DNA of 64,000 nucleotides from Knoellia flava TL1 (lineage in GTDB: Bacteria; Actinomycetota; Actinomycetes; Actinomycetales; Dermatophilaceae): the NCBI RefSeq assembly GCF_000768675.1, contig NZ_AVPI01000005.1:1-64000 (forward strand). The letters run 5' to 3'. Numbering within the stretch: the first letter of the stretch is position 1; the number at the start of each line of letters is the position of its first letter. The notes beneath the pieces are model-generated. The model made no database searches and was not told the origin of the DNA. It saw only the letters and a list, made by a program, of their open reading frames with translations. The position numbers and the translations under genes are program-made. Shown piece after piece: positions 1 to 8,671 of the stretch.

Positions 1-2139
1 AGCGCCCGGGACCGTCAGGCCGCTGCCGCCGTGGCCGCCGACGCGCGGCGGCTCGCGGCGGCGTCCCTCAACGAGACCGCCCTCGACCTCGCGCTGCTCC
101 AGGCCGTCGAGGCGGTGCGCACCGAGCCGGGCCCGCAGACCCACGGCGCCCTGCTCACGCTCCTGTCCCGCACCCCTGACCTCATGTCGCTCCGACGCGC
201 GGAGACGCCCTTCCTGCGCGGTGACGCCAGCGCCGACGGGCGGCTCGTCGTCGTGGCGGAGTACGACCCCCGCGTCGTCGCCCTGGACGCCGTCACGGGT
301 GAGGAGCGGTGGACCCGCGGCGTCCCCGAGGACGGTCACGTCTGGAGTGTCGACGGCGGGGCCCGGGGCTTCCTCGTCTCGTCGGCCGACGACAGGGGTG
401 GGTCTCGGGTCCAGCTCTGGGACGAGCGCACGGGCGATGACGTGTGGACCGTGGACGCCTCCGACCTCGCACCTCTCGTGGGCAGTGAGGGGGACGCGCT
501 GCCCGGTGAGGCGGTCTGGGACGCTCGCGGGCGCGCGGTCCTGCTCACCTCGACCCACGTCGTCACCGTCTCTGCCGCGGGACGGCCGCTGCAGGCGAGC
601 CCGCTCGCATCGTCCCCGTCGGGACAGCTCGAGGCCTGGCCCGACGGACGGATCAGCTATGAGGCCGAGCCGGACGTCGGCGTCGTCCTCGACCCCGACC
701 GGCCGGGATCGGCGACGACTCCCGGCTTCGCGATCTTCTCGGTCTCACCCGACGGCTCGCTCGTCGTCACCGCCGACCGCTCGCAGGTGGGCATGGTCCG
801 CGTCCGGCTGCGCGACGCCCGGACGATGCAGCCCGTGGGGGAGGAGATGACCGTCGAGTCCTTCGACGGACCGGTGGACTGGGCGGCCGACAGCCGCACC
901 CTCGTGCTCGCGGCAGGCCAGGCGGTGCAGCAGCGGGACCGTGGCGGGCGCCTGCTGCGCGAGCTGTCCGGGGCGCACTCCGGTCAGGTCATGGCCGTCA
1001 TGGTGGCCGGTGCCGCCCGCGACGTCGTGTGGGCGCCCGGCCGCGACGGGCTGCTCTCGGCCTGGGACCTGTCCGGGAGACGGGGCCTCCTCGCCAGCAG
1101 CCCGCTCGAGCGAGGGCCGCACAACGGGCAGGCCGACGCGTCGGGGACGACCGGTGCGGGGACCCTGTTCGCGTCGGTGACCGAGAACACCGCGGTGCTG
1201 CTCGACGCACGCTCGGGGAAGGCACGTGCGCTCGACCTCCCGGCCGGGTGCCGATGTCAGGTCTCGTCGATGGCGATGAGCCCGGGCGGTGACCTCGCCG
1301 TGGGTTCGGTCATGGGCTTCTCGGCGACCGCAGGCGACGACCTGCGCTCCGGCGCCCTCGTGGTCTGGGAGACGGACGACGGCACTCTCCGTCACGACGT
1401 CACCCTCCCGTGGGACGCGATCTCCGCCGTCGTGACACCCGACGGACGGCAGGCCGTCGTCAACGGGGCGGGCGGTGTCGCGGTGGTCGACCTCGTCTCG
1501 GGACGCGTCGTCGGTCCGGTGCTCGACCTGCCCGACCTCCCGCTGTCGGGCCGGGGACGGACGGTCGCGCTCGGGCCGGACGGACGCAGGGCCGGTGTGC
1601 TGCGTAGCGGTGAGGTGGTCGTCGTCGACACCGAGACCCGCCGGGTGGTGGCGCGGCGGGCCCTCGGCAGCGCGTCCGCGACTGCCGGTGACGGGACTGC
1701 CATCGCGTGGGCGGGTGACGACCTCGTCGTCGCGGGGCTCGACGGGCGCCTGAGCTTCGTCGACGGAGCGTCGCTGGAACCGCTGGCCCCGCCACGGGAG
1801 GCGGCAGCGGGCTTCGTCGTCGACCTCGTGGTCGTCGGGGACACGCTCGCCAGCCTGGGGTCCGACGGCGACCTGCGACTGTGGGACGTCGGCACGTGGG
1901 AGCCCGTCGGGCTGGCCCTGACCAAGGAGAACGCGTGGGGCTTCCTGGCCGCGGGCGACGGTGCGGTCGAGGCCTGGCTCGAAGGACCGACGGAGAACGC
2001 CCCGGGCCGGCTCCGCACGCTGCCGCTGAGCCCGTCGGTGTGGCGGGACCGCGCGTGCGCCCTCGTCTCGCGCGAGCTCAGCGCGGACGAGTGGAGCGTC
2101 ATCCACCCCGGCAGGGAGCGGCGTCCCACGTGCGCGTGA
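1..2139 (+). CDS. C-terminal part of a WD40/beta-propeller protein (nSTAND-type), 5' end outside window
   Basis: The frame is open from the first base, so this is the last 712 residues of a larger protein. It opens with an alanine/arginine-rich helix (around residues 1-45, with the pattern RRLAAASLNETALDLALLQA). That helix typically links an N-terminal P-loop or SARP/STAND module to C-terminal WD40 repeats in actinobacterial regulators. The rest is a run of short beta-strand units of the type VVWETDDGTL and LRLWDVGTW, fitting two beta-propellers. The C-terminus (WRDRACALVSRELSADEW) is typical of these WD40 proteins. Such proteins are thought to act as ATPase switches or scaffolds; the partner is unknown. 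The missing N-terminus would decide whether it carries a kinase, SARP or STAND domain. Confidence 0.8.
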   Translation, partial: SARDRQAAAAVAADARRLAAASLNETALDLALLQAVEAVRTEPGPQTHGALLTLLSRTPDLMSLRRAETPFLRGDASADGRLVVVAEYDPRVVALDAVTGEERWTRGVPEDGHVWSVDGGARGFLVSSADDRGGSRVQLWDERTGDDVWTVDASDLAPLVGSEGDALPGEAVWDARGRAVLLTSTHVVTVSAAGRPLQASPLASSPSGQLEAWPDGRISYEAEPDVGVVLDPDRPGSATTPGFAIFSVSPDGSLVVTADRSQVGMVRVRLRDARTMQPVGEEMTVESFDGPVDWAADSRTLVLAAGQAVQQRDRGGRLLRELSGAHSGQVMAVMVAGAARDVVWAPGRDGLLSAWDLSGRRGLLASSPLERGPHNGQADASGTTGAGTLFASVTENTAVLLDARSGKARALDLPAGCRCQVSSMAMSPGGDLAVGSVMGFSATAGDDLRSGALVVWETDDGTLRHDVTLPWDAISAVVTPDGRQAVVNGAGGVAVVDLVSGRVVGPVLDLPDLPLSGRGRTVALGPDGRRAGVLRSGEVVVVDTETRRVVARRALGSASATAGDGTAIAWAGDDLVVAGLDGRLSFVDGASLEPLAPPREAAAGFVVDLVVVGDTLASLGSDGDLRLWDVGTWEPVGLALTKENAWGFLAAGDGAVEAWLEGPTENAPGRLRTLPLSPSVWRDRACALVSRELSADEWSVIHPGRERRPTCA

Positions 2140-2260
2140 CTCCGTGACCCGACCGTGAGCGGTCCGCGACCGGTGTCCGGGAGCGTCGTGCCACCGGGGG
2201 AGCCCGGGTGGGACCCACAGGTCACGTCGGTGACCGGCCCACGAGCAGAAGGAGCACGAC

Positions 2261-2521
2261 ATGCGCACCACCATCGTCCGCACCGCAGCCGCAGCCCTCG
2301 CCGTCGCCGGTGCCGTCGCCCTGGCCTCGCCCGCGTCGGCGGCGCCGAACGGTCCCTCCGACCACGCGTCGTGTGTCGGTCAGGTCTTCGTGCCCCAGGC
2401 CACCGGCGACCCGCGGGCCATCGCCCTGCGCATCGCCGAGATCAAGCCGTGGAGCGAGGACCCGTGGGGCCAGGTCGTCAGCGACCTGCTCGCCCACTGG
2501 GACGGCTGCAAGGGCGAGTGA
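2261..2521 (+). CDS. Small secreted protein, unknown function
   Basis: This 86-residue protein begins with a classic Sec signal peptide: MRT, a hydrophobic alanine/valine core, then an ASAAP cleavage region near residue 27. The mature part has only about 59 residues with two cysteines (SCVGQV and DGCKGE) that could form a disulfide. A good ribosome site (AAGGAG) sits 8 nt before the ATG. I do not recognise the family. It is preceded by the WD40 gene and followed after about 75 bp by the NagA-like gene, which has its own promoter. Confidence 0.7.
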   Translation: MRTTIVRTAAAALAVAGAVALASPASAAPNGPSDHASCVGQVFVPQATGDPRAIALRIAEIKPWSEDPWGQVVSDLLAHWDGCKGE

Positions 2522-2585
2522 GCCCGAGCGGCCAGATGTCCGGGGCGGGACCCGTGGAGCCGCCTCGGGCACACCGGTCCCGCCC

Positions 2586-2591
2586 TAGGGT
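2586..2591 (+). promoter_or_regulatory. Leaderless -10 box of the NagA-like gene
   Basis: TAGGGT is followed by exactly 6 nt and then the GTG start, so transcription should begin at or next to the start codon. Confidence 0.55.
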
Positions 2592-2597
2592 GGAGGC

Positions 2598-3542
2598 GTG
2601 ACCGACTCCGCCGTCCACCCGCTCGTCGACCTGCACTGCCACGGGGCCCTCGGGCACGAGTTCGGGCGGGACACCGGCGGCTCACGCGAGGCCGCGGCCC
2701 ACCACCGCGCGGCCGGGGTCGGACGCCTCGTCGGCTCGCTCGTCTCGGGCACGCCGGACACCCTCGTCGGCCAGGTGGCCACGCTCGCGTCACTCGTCGC
2801 CTCGGGCGAGCTCGCCGGCATCCACCTCGAGGGGCCGTTCCTCTCCGAGGAGCGCCGCGGCGCCCACGACCCGTCGGTCCTCACCAACCCCGACCTCTCC
2901 CTCGTCGAGTCGCTCGTCGCCACCTGTGCCGAGGCGGGGGCCCCGGACGCCCTGGTCCAGTGGACCTTCGCGCCCGAGCGCCCCGGCTCGGGTGAGCTGG
3001 TCGCGGCACTCGCGCGACACGGCATACTCCCGGCGGTCGGTCACACCGACGCGTCGGCCGACGTGGTCTCGCGAACCCTCGTGGAGATCGCGGACGCGTG
3101 TGGTCGCCCTCCGCTCGTCACCCACCTCTTCAACGGTATGCCGGCCTTCCACCACCGCTCCGGCGGTCCGGTCGCGGCGGCGCTCGCCTCGGCGGCGCGG
3201 GGTGACTGCATCGTCGAGCTCATCGCCGACGGGGTGCATGTCGCGCCCGAGGTCGTGCGGATGGTCTTCGAGACCGTCGGGCCCGAACGGGTCGCGCTCG
3301 TCTCCGACGCCATGGCGGCGACGGGGCTGGGCGACGGCGCCTACACGATCGGCACGCTCGACGTCGAGGTCGCGGGCGGGGTGGCGCGACTCGCTGACGG
3401 CGGTTCGGGCCGCGGCTCGATCGCCGGGTCGACGTCGACGCTGGCCGACTGCGTGCGGTGGGCGGTCGAGGTGGCCGGTGTGCCCGAGGCCGACGTCCTC
3501 ACCGCCGCGACGACCACCCCGGCGTCCGTCCTCTCCCCCTGA
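2598..3542 (+). CDS. nagA: NagA-like N-acetylglucosamine-6-phosphate deacetylase, short form
   Basis: NagA deacetylates GlcNAc-6-phosphate in the cytoplasm during amino-sugar recycling. Visible motifs are the metal-site DLHCHG at residues 11-16, HLEGPF around 76-81, VGHTDA near 150, THLFNGMPAFHHR near 175 and SDAMAATG near 237, all in the amidohydrolase order. The protein is 314 residues, against about 380 for the usual family. It starts almost directly at the first metal motif, so the N-terminal beta-sandwich strands are missing. It stops right after TTTPASVLSP, before the usual C-terminal strands. A large palindrome (3593-3651) begins 50 bp past the stop. It may be a compact variant or one shortened by rearrangement. 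The catalytic barrel looks complete. Confidence 0.75.
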   Translation: MTDSAVHPLVDLHCHGALGHEFGRDTGGSREAAAHHRAAGVGRLVGSLVSGTPDTLVGQVATLASLVASGELAGIHLEGPFLSEERRGAHDPSVLTNPDLSLVESLVATCAEAGAPDALVQWTFAPERPGSGELVAALARHGILPAVGHTDASADVVSRTLVEIADACGRPPLVTHLFNGMPAFHHRSGGPVAAALASAARGDCIVELIADGVHVAPEVVRMVFETVGPERVALVSDAMAATGLGDGAYTIGTLDVEVAGGVARLADGGSGRGSIAGSTSTLADCVRWAVEVAGVPEADVLTAATTTPASVLSP

Positions 3543-3592
3543 ACGTCCAGCGCGCAGCCCGCTCGACCGTCCCGTCCCGGGCGTGCGTCTTC

Positions 3593-3651
3593 TTGCCCCA
3601 TGACCACCGGATCACGCCCGTTTCGACACGGATCTGGTGGTGCTGGGGCAA
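3593..3651. terminator. Convergent palindrome / bidirectional terminator
   Basis: The left arm has TTGCCCCA, then ACCACC and GATC. The right arm mirrors it as GATC, GGTGGT, then TGGGGCAA. It fills the gap between the convergent NagA-like gene and the hydrolase gene and ends against the hydrolase stop codon. The left arm is preceded by CTTC, as in the palindrome at 6421. Confidence 0.6.
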
Positions 3652-4290
3652 TCAGTCTCCGCGCAGGGCGGGGGCGAGGAGGCGGAGCGAGGAGTCGATG
3701 GCGACGTCGTTCCAGCGGTCGGCGCGGCCGAGCATGTAGTGCCCGAGCATCCCCATGTCGATGAGCTCGGCGGAGGCGGCGACGAGCCGTGCCCGTTCGA
3801 CGAAGCGGCGGGTGTGGACGAACGACGTGATCCTGTCGCGGCGACCGTGGGCGGCGACGAGCGAGCGTCCGGCGAGGCGGTCGACCGGGTCCTCGAAGGA
3901 CCACCACGGGGCGAGGCCGACGACGCCGACGACCGACGGGTCGTCCGCGACGCGCACGGCGACTCGTGCGCCCATCGAGTGCCCGAGGAGGACGACGGGC
4001 ACGTCGCCGTGGGCCTCTCGGATCGCGTCGAGGGCCCAGCGGGCGTCGTCGGTGCGGTCGCTCCCGCCGTTCCAGCCGCGCTGGGCGTAGCGGAGCAGCC
4101 ACACGCTGGTCCCGGCGTCGTGCGCCCGGTCCTGGATGGAGCGCGCCATCCACGCGGACCGCTGCCACGAGGCACTGCGGTTGCCGACGAGGTCGCGAGA
4201 GCGGGGCTTGCCGCCGTGGAGCATGAGGATGACGGCACCGGGCGCTCCCGGGGCGTCGAATCGGGTCAAATGGGGTGTCGGGGTCGGCAC
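3652..4290 (-). CDS. Alpha/beta hydrolase
   Basis: This 212-residue single-domain protein has the alpha/beta-hydrolase signatures LMLHGGKPRS (oxyanion region, about residues 23-32) and GHSMGA (nucleophile elbow, serine near residue 100). A probable acid lies in the segment AAHGRRDRI and a late histidine in MLGHYML. There is no signal peptide, so it is probably a cytoplasmic esterase or serine hydrolase of unknown substrate. It is transcribed towards the NagA-like gene. Its start is about 90 bp from the ligase stop, so it may be read after the VOC-ligase pair. Confidence 0.75.
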   Translation of the reverse strand: MPTPTPHLTRFDAPGAPGAVILMLHGGKPRSRDLVGNRSASWQRSAWMARSIQDRAHDAGTSVWLLRYAQRGWNGGSDRTDDARWALDAIREAHGDVPVVLLGHSMGARVAVRVADDPSVVGVVGLAPWWSFEDPVDRLAGRSLVAAHGRRDRITSFVHTRRFVERARLVAASAELIDMGMLGHYMLGRADRWNDVAIDSSLRLLAPALRGD

Positions 4291-4379
4291 GAGGTCTCTT
4301 CGGAGTCGCTGGGGTCGGGGATGGGTTGGGGCCCGTGATCAGGTCGAGGTGGGCGCGGGCGGCGTGAGGGCCGCCCTCC

Positions 4380-5954
4380 TCACCGCAACAACGCGCGGAG
4401 CGATGAAATGGTGTCGGCCTCCGCGGCGGGCTTGGCGTCGTCGCCGACCCGGTAGCGCTTGACCCGGGCGAACCGCAGCGCCACGCCACCGGGGTAGCGA
4501 GAGCTCCGCTGCACGCCGTCGATGGCGATCTCCACGACGACCTCGGGCCGCATCATGAGCGCCCAGCCGTCATCGTCGACGCCGAACTCCGGGAAGGTCT
4601 CGGTCTGCCACCGCAGCAGCTCGTCGGTGAGCCCCTTGAAGGTCTTGCCCACCATGACGAACCCGCCGGCCGGACCGAACTCGCCCTCCGGGTCGCGAGC
4701 GCCGAGGTGGAGGTTCGACAGCCAGCCCTTGCGGCGCCCGGACCCGCGCTCGACCCCGAGGACGACGAGGTCGTAGGTGTGCACCGGCTTGACCTTGACC
4801 CAGTGCTTGCCGCGCCGCCCGGCCGCGTAGGTCGAGTCGACGGCCTTGACCATGACCCCCTCGTGCCCCGCCGCGAGCGCGTCACGCGAGACGCGGTCGG
4901 CGACGGCCGGGTCGGTCGTCACCTCACCCTCGATCCGGTATGCCGGCGCGATCCGTTCGAGGACGTCGAGCCTCTCGCGCAGCGGCCGGTCGATGAGGTC
5001 GTCGCCGTCGAGGTGGAGGACGTCGAAGAACCGTGGGGCGAGCACACGCGCCAGGACCTCGCCGGCGCCGCTCTCGTCGGTGCCGAAGCGGCTCATCGTG
5101 TCCTGGAACGGGCGCGGGGCGCCGTCGTCGTCGAGCATGAGCGTCTCGCCGTCGAGGATGACCGACTCGACGGGCAACGACAGCGCGACGTCGACGATCT
5201 CGGGCACGCGCGACGTGATGTCGGCGAGCGAGCGGGTGTGGACCCTGACCTCGTCGCCGCTGCGGTGCACCTGGATCCGCGCGCCGTCGAGCTTGTGCTC
5301 GACCGACGCCTCGCCGGTGACCTCGAGCGCGGCGGCGACATCGGACGCGGTCGAGGCGAGCATCGGCTGCACGGGGGTGAGGACGGCGAGCCCGACGTCG
5401 GCGACGGCCTCGGGGTCGGTGAGCGCGAGGCGCACCGTCCCGGCGAGCGACCCGCTGAGCATGACCGCGCGCCGCACGTCCGCCAGGGGCAGGTCGACGG
5501 CCTTGGCGAGCCCGTCGGTGAGGACGCCCTCGAGCGCACCGGTGCGCATCTCGCCGGTCATCGCCCGGGCGAGGTGCTCCTGCTCGTCGGCGGTCGCGCG
5601 CTCGAAGAGCCCGGTGAGAGTGTCGTTGCGGGCGCCGACTGACCCGGCGCCGCCGAGCCCGGCGATCTCGTCGAGGACGGCATCGACGTCACCGACGGTG
5701 AGTGAGGACTCGGTCGCGGGCGCTGCCGCCTTCCGCGCGGCGGCCACGGTGCGGTAGCCGAGCCCGATGGAGCCCTGGCGCAGCCGGCCGAGGAGCAGCC
5801 CGACGGCGGCCTCGGCCTCGTCGGGCGCGAGGTCGCGCAGGAGCGCACCGAGGAGCTCGGTCTTGGCCGTGCGCGACCGGGTCGCCGCGAGCGCCGAGGC
5901 GGTCTCGACGAGGCGGGCGAACGGCATACCTCCGCTGGGGGGAGGGGTGCTCAC
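4380..5954 (-). CDS. lig: ATP-dependent DNA ligase
   Basis: The protein has about 524 residues, the size of actinobacterial stand-alone ATP-dependent ligases (LigB type). An N-terminal helical DNA-binding domain is followed by the adenylation motif EHKLDGARIQVHR, whose lysine takes the AMP. Further nucleotidyltransferase motifs are VILDGETLM, EGVMVKAVD and HWVKVKP, and an OB-fold region follows. I placed the start at GTG 5954, which overlaps the upstream VOC stop as GTGA and suggests translational coupling. The alternative ATG at 5927 gives MPFARLV, the usual family N-terminus, but its GGAGG lies only 1 nt away. The role is nick sealing in repair. Confidence 0.85.
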   Translation of the reverse strand: MSTPPPSGGMPFARLVETASALAATRSRTAKTELLGALLRDLAPDEAEAAVGLLLGRLRQGSIGLGYRTVAAARKAAAPATESSLTVGDVDAVLDEIAGLGGAGSVGARNDTLTGLFERATADEQEHLARAMTGEMRTGALEGVLTDGLAKAVDLPLADVRRAVMLSGSLAGTVRLALTDPEAVADVGLAVLTPVQPMLASTASDVAAALEVTGEASVEHKLDGARIQVHRSGDEVRVHTRSLADITSRVPEIVDVALSLPVESVILDGETLMLDDDGAPRPFQDTMSRFGTDESGAGEVLARVLAPRFFDVLHLDGDDLIDRPLRERLDVLERIAPAYRIEGEVTTDPAVADRVSRDALAAGHEGVMVKAVDSTYAAGRRGKHWVKVKPVHTYDLVVLGVERGSGRRKGWLSNLHLGARDPEGEFGPAGGFVMVGKTFKGLTDELLRWQTETFPEFGVDDDGWALMMRPEVVVEIAIDGVQRSSRYPGGVALRFARVKRYRVGDDAKPAAEADTISSLRALLR

Positions 5955-6370
5955 TCGGTGGCGGACTGCTCGCCGGCGATGTTGACCATCCAGCCGATGC
6001 CGAAGCGGTCGGCGCACATGCCGAACTCGTCGCCCCACATCTGCTTCTCGAGTGGCACCTGGACCTGGCCGCCGTCCGACAGCTTGTCCCACCAGCCGCG
6101 CAGCTCGTCGGCGTCGTCGCCGGAGAGGCTGATCGCGATCGAGGAGCCCTCCATGCGTGGCATGCCGGGCGGGGTGTCGGAGGCCATGAGGGTCATGCCA
6201 CCGGCCTCGAGCTGGCCGTGCATGACGCCGTTGGGGTCGGCCTCGCCCGGGTCGCCGAAGTCACCGAAGGTCGAGATGTTGAGGTCGCCGCCGAACACGC
6301 CCTGGTAGAACTCGAGCGCCTCGCGCGCGTTGTCCTTGAACTGGATGTAGGGGTTGAGTGTCGTTGCCAT
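5951..6370 (-). CDS. PhnB-like VOC family protein
   Basis: This 139-residue protein resembles the PhnB/DUF1428-type glyoxalase fold. It has NPYIQFKDNAREALEFYQ at the start and ends in DRFGIGWMVNI, typical of this group. The start is the ATG at 6370, preceded 7 nt earlier by TAGCGT, a likely leaderless -10 box. It is the first gene of a two-gene unit with the DNA ligase (4-bp overlap). The substrate is unknown. Members of this group are often annotated as 3-demethylubiquinone methyltransferase-like without enzymatic proof. Confidence 0.8.
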   Translation of the reverse strand: MATTLNPYIQFKDNAREALEFYQGVFGGDLNISTFGDFGDPGEADPNGVMHGQLEAGGMTLMASDTPPGMPRMEGSSIAISLSGDDADELRGWWDKLSDGGQVQVPLEKQMWGDEFGMCADRFGIGWMVNIAGEQSATE

Positions 6371-6420
6371 GCTTCTGACGCTAGACCCGCGCGCCGACAC
6401 GCGTCACCGGTATTGCGTTG

Positions 6421-6486
6421 CCGACTTCTTGCCCCGTTGCGACACGCTCGCTGGCGCTCGCCTGTCGCAACGGGGCAAGAAGTCGG
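6421..6486. terminator. Perfect 24-bp palindrome, probable terminator after phoX
   Basis: The left arm, 6421-6444, begins CCGACTTCTTGCCCCG. The exact mirror is at 6463-6486, with an 18-nt loop. It lies 17 nt past the phoX stop on the minus strand. No T-run is visible. The size and perfection exceed an ordinary terminator, and the arms share CTTCTTGCCCC with the palindrome at 3593. Confidence 0.6.
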
Positions 6487-6502
6487 GGGTGGGTCGGGGC
6501 GG

Positions 6503-8536
6503 TCAGCGGCCGTGGCGGCGGTAGGCGTGGATCACCGACGGACGGGGCTGGCCGTCGCCGCGGTAGGGGAACTGCGAGACGACGTTGTCGGGGCTCGCGT
6601 TGCCGACCTCGCCCGGGTGCTGCACGGCGACGAGGACCGAGTCCGGGCCGAGGATGACCGGGCCGCACGTCTCGGCACCGACCGGCACCGAGAGGAACTG
6701 CTGCAGCCTCCCCTTCTCCGCACCCTCGAGCGGCATGACGTAGAGCGCGTCGCAGTGGTTGAGCGTCCCCGGCATCCCGTCGGTGGAGATCCACAGGTTG
6801 CCTGCGGCGTCGAAGGCGAGGTTGTCGGGGCAGCTGATCGGGCTGACCTCGCTCTTGTCGTAGCCGTTGAAGTAGGTCTGGGGGTCGCTCGGGTTGCCCG
6901 CGACGAGCACGATCTTCCACGTGAAGGTCAGCGCGCCGTGGTCGCCCCCGGCCTCGGTGAACTCCGTGACGTGGCCGTGCTTGTTGCTCGCGCGGGGGTT
7001 CGCCTCGTCGATCTGCGCCGGCGTGCGCGCGCTGTTGTTCGTCATCGCGGCGTAGATCCGGCCGTTGACCGGGTTGGGCTGGACGTCCTCGGGGCGGTCC
7101 ATCTTCGTCGGGCCGACTCTGTCGGCGGCGAGGCGAGTCCAGATCAGCACCTCCTCGACGCTGTAGCCGGGGACCTTCGAGACGCCGTCGACGACGAGAG
7201 GGATCCACGCGCCGGTGCCGTCGTACTCGCCGTCGGCGGCGCCGTCACCGTCGAGGCGCGCGACGTAGAGGTCGCCCTCGGAGAGCAGGCCCATGTTGTG
7301 CCGCTTGTCGCCCTCGCGGTAGGTCCCCTTCGAGAGGAACTTGTAGATGTAGTCGAACCGCTCGTCGTCACCCATGTATGCCGCGACGCGGCCGTCCGCG
7401 GTCAGCGTCACCGTCGCGCCCTCGTGCTTGAAGCGCCCGAGCGCCGTGTGCTTGACCGGCGTCGACGTCGGGTCCTGCGGGTCGACCTCGACGATCCAGC
7501 CGAAGCGGTTGACCTCGTTGGGCTCCTTCGTCACCGAGAAGCGGTCCTGGATGCGCTCCCAGCCGCGCCCACCGGACGTGATGCCGTAGCGCTTGAGCCT
7601 GCCCTGCGGGTCCGGGGCGCCGGTGGCGTTGAAGTACTGGTTGAAGTTCTCCTCGCCCGAGAGGTAGGTGCCCCACGGCGTCTCGCCACCGGCGCAGTTG
7701 TTGAGCGTGCCGAGGATGCGCTCGCCGCGCGGGTCGTCGGACGTGCGGAGGTGGACCGACCCGGCGGCCGGCCCGTCGACGGCGAACGGGGTGTCGGTGT
7801 GGATGCGCCGGTTGCGCGCGCCGCCCTGGACCCAGCGCCACGGGCTGTTCGCGTTGCGGCGGGCCACCTCGGTGACGGTGATGCCGTGGGCGGCCTGGAC
7901 GATCTCGAGCTGCTCGTCGGTGAGGTCGGCCGAGGAGCCGACGCCGCGGAACATCAGCTCGTCGTTGGTGTACTCGTTGTTGAAGGCGAGGAGGCCCTTG
8001 TGGGCGCCGTTGTCGCCCGGCCCGCCCTGCATGAACTGGACGTAGTCGCAGTTGTAGCCCGCCTGCTCGCGCTGCGCGGCGGGCGTCTGGTTGTCGAAGT
8101 CGAAGGCCGGCGTGCCGGCGAAGAGCGGGTCGCCCCACGAGATGACCGGCGCCCAGGCGAAGCCCTCGGGCACCTTGACGGCGTCGACGTTCGCCGGGGT
8201 CGGCGCGATGCCGGTGAAGCCGAGGGCGCTGCTGCCGGCACGACCGGCGCCTGCCGCACCGGCCCCAGCCCCGGTGGCAGGCGACGAGGGCGCAGCGGCC
8301 GCGGACGGCATACTCCACGCCGTGAGGCCGACGAGCGCGGCGCCCGCGCTCCCGGCGCGCAACGCGGCCCGGCGCGAGACGCCGGCGGCGACGAGGTCGC
8401 CGAAGTAGGCGTTGTCGGAGGTGTTGGGCACGTCCTGGTCACAGGCGTTGCCGCAGCGGTACTGGCACGTCATCGAGCTGCGGCCACCCCCGTGCGAACG
8501 GGTGAACAGCGGGAGCAGGCGGTCGGGAGTCGTCAC
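6503..8536 (-). CDS. phoX: PhoX family alkaline phosphatase (Tat-exported)
   Basis: PhoX is a secreted Fe/Ca-dependent phosphomonoesterase that releases phosphate outside the cell. The 677-residue protein starts at GTG 8536, with GAAGGA about 6 nt upstream. The N-terminus carries the long PhoX leader (MTCQYRCGNACD, then NTSDNAYFGD) followed by a twin-arginine signal, SRRAALR. The iron-ligand region LNNCAGGETPWGTYLSGEEN, typical of PhoX/DUF839, is present, as is NLAFDAAGNLWISTD near the C-terminus. A PHO box and a TAGCGT -10 box precede the gene. It ends near a large palindrome. This is a confident family call. Confidence 0.93.
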   Translation of the reverse strand: MTTPDRLLPLFTRSHGGGRSSMTCQYRCGNACDQDVPNTSDNAYFGDLVAAGVSRRAALRAGSAGAALVGLTAWSMPSAAAAPSSPATGAGAGAAGAGRAGSSALGFTGIAPTPANVDAVKVPEGFAWAPVISWGDPLFAGTPAFDFDNQTPAAQREQAGYNCDYVQFMQGGPGDNGAHKGLLAFNNEYTNDELMFRGVGSSADLTDEQLEIVQAAHGITVTEVARRNANSPWRWVQGGARNRRIHTDTPFAVDGPAAGSVHLRTSDDPRGERILGTLNNCAGGETPWGTYLSGEENFNQYFNATGAPDPQGRLKRYGITSGGRGWERIQDRFSVTKEPNEVNRFGWIVEVDPQDPTSTPVKHTALGRFKHEGATVTLTADGRVAAYMGDDERFDYIYKFLSKGTYREGDKRHNMGLLSEGDLYVARLDGDGAADGEYDGTGAWIPLVVDGVSKVPGYSVEEVLIWTRLAADRVGPTKMDRPEDVQPNPVNGRIYAAMTNNSARTPAQIDEANPRASNKHGHVTEFTEAGGDHGALTFTWKIVLVAGNPSDPQTYFNGYDKSEVSPISCPDNLAFDAAGNLWISTDGMPGTLNHCDALYVMPLEGAEKGRLQQFLSVPVGAETCGPVILGPDSVLVAVQHPGEVGNASPDNVVSQFPYRGDGQPRPSVIHAYRRHGR

Positions 8537-8588
8537 GTCGGATCCTTCGTCAGGGGCGCGGGAGCGGCCGCGAGGGGCAGCCGTGCCG

Positions 8589-8594
8589 ACGCTA
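8589..8594 (-). promoter_or_regulatory. -10 box of phoX
   Basis: On the minus strand this reads TAGCGT. It lies about 32 bp downstream of the PHO box and about 50 nt before the GTG start, which leaves a short leader with a ribosome site. Confidence 0.45.
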
Positions 8595-8625
8595 GGGACG
8601 CCGGGGGCCCTCCCGCCGTCGTCGT

Positions 8626-8643
8626 GGTGAACGTCGGGTGACG
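8626..8643 (-). promoter_or_regulatory. PHO box (PhoP-type direct repeat) upstream of phoX
   Basis: On the minus strand the site reads CGTCACC, 4-nt spacer, GTTCACC. These are two heptamers at an 11-nt period, matching the actinobacterial PhoP direct repeat built on GTTCACC (one perfect, one with a single mismatch). It lies just upstream of the expected -35 region, as expected for activation under phosphate starvation. The divergent DUF5655 gene shares this intergenic region. Confidence 0.7.
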
Positions 8644-8671
8644 GGTCGTCGACGGGTGGGAGGCTGGGGAG

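Noticed and set aside
5702-8641. A plus-strand open frame of nearly 980 residues over the PhoX region
   Set aside because: It is antisense to PhoX, VOC and ligase and shows no family signature.
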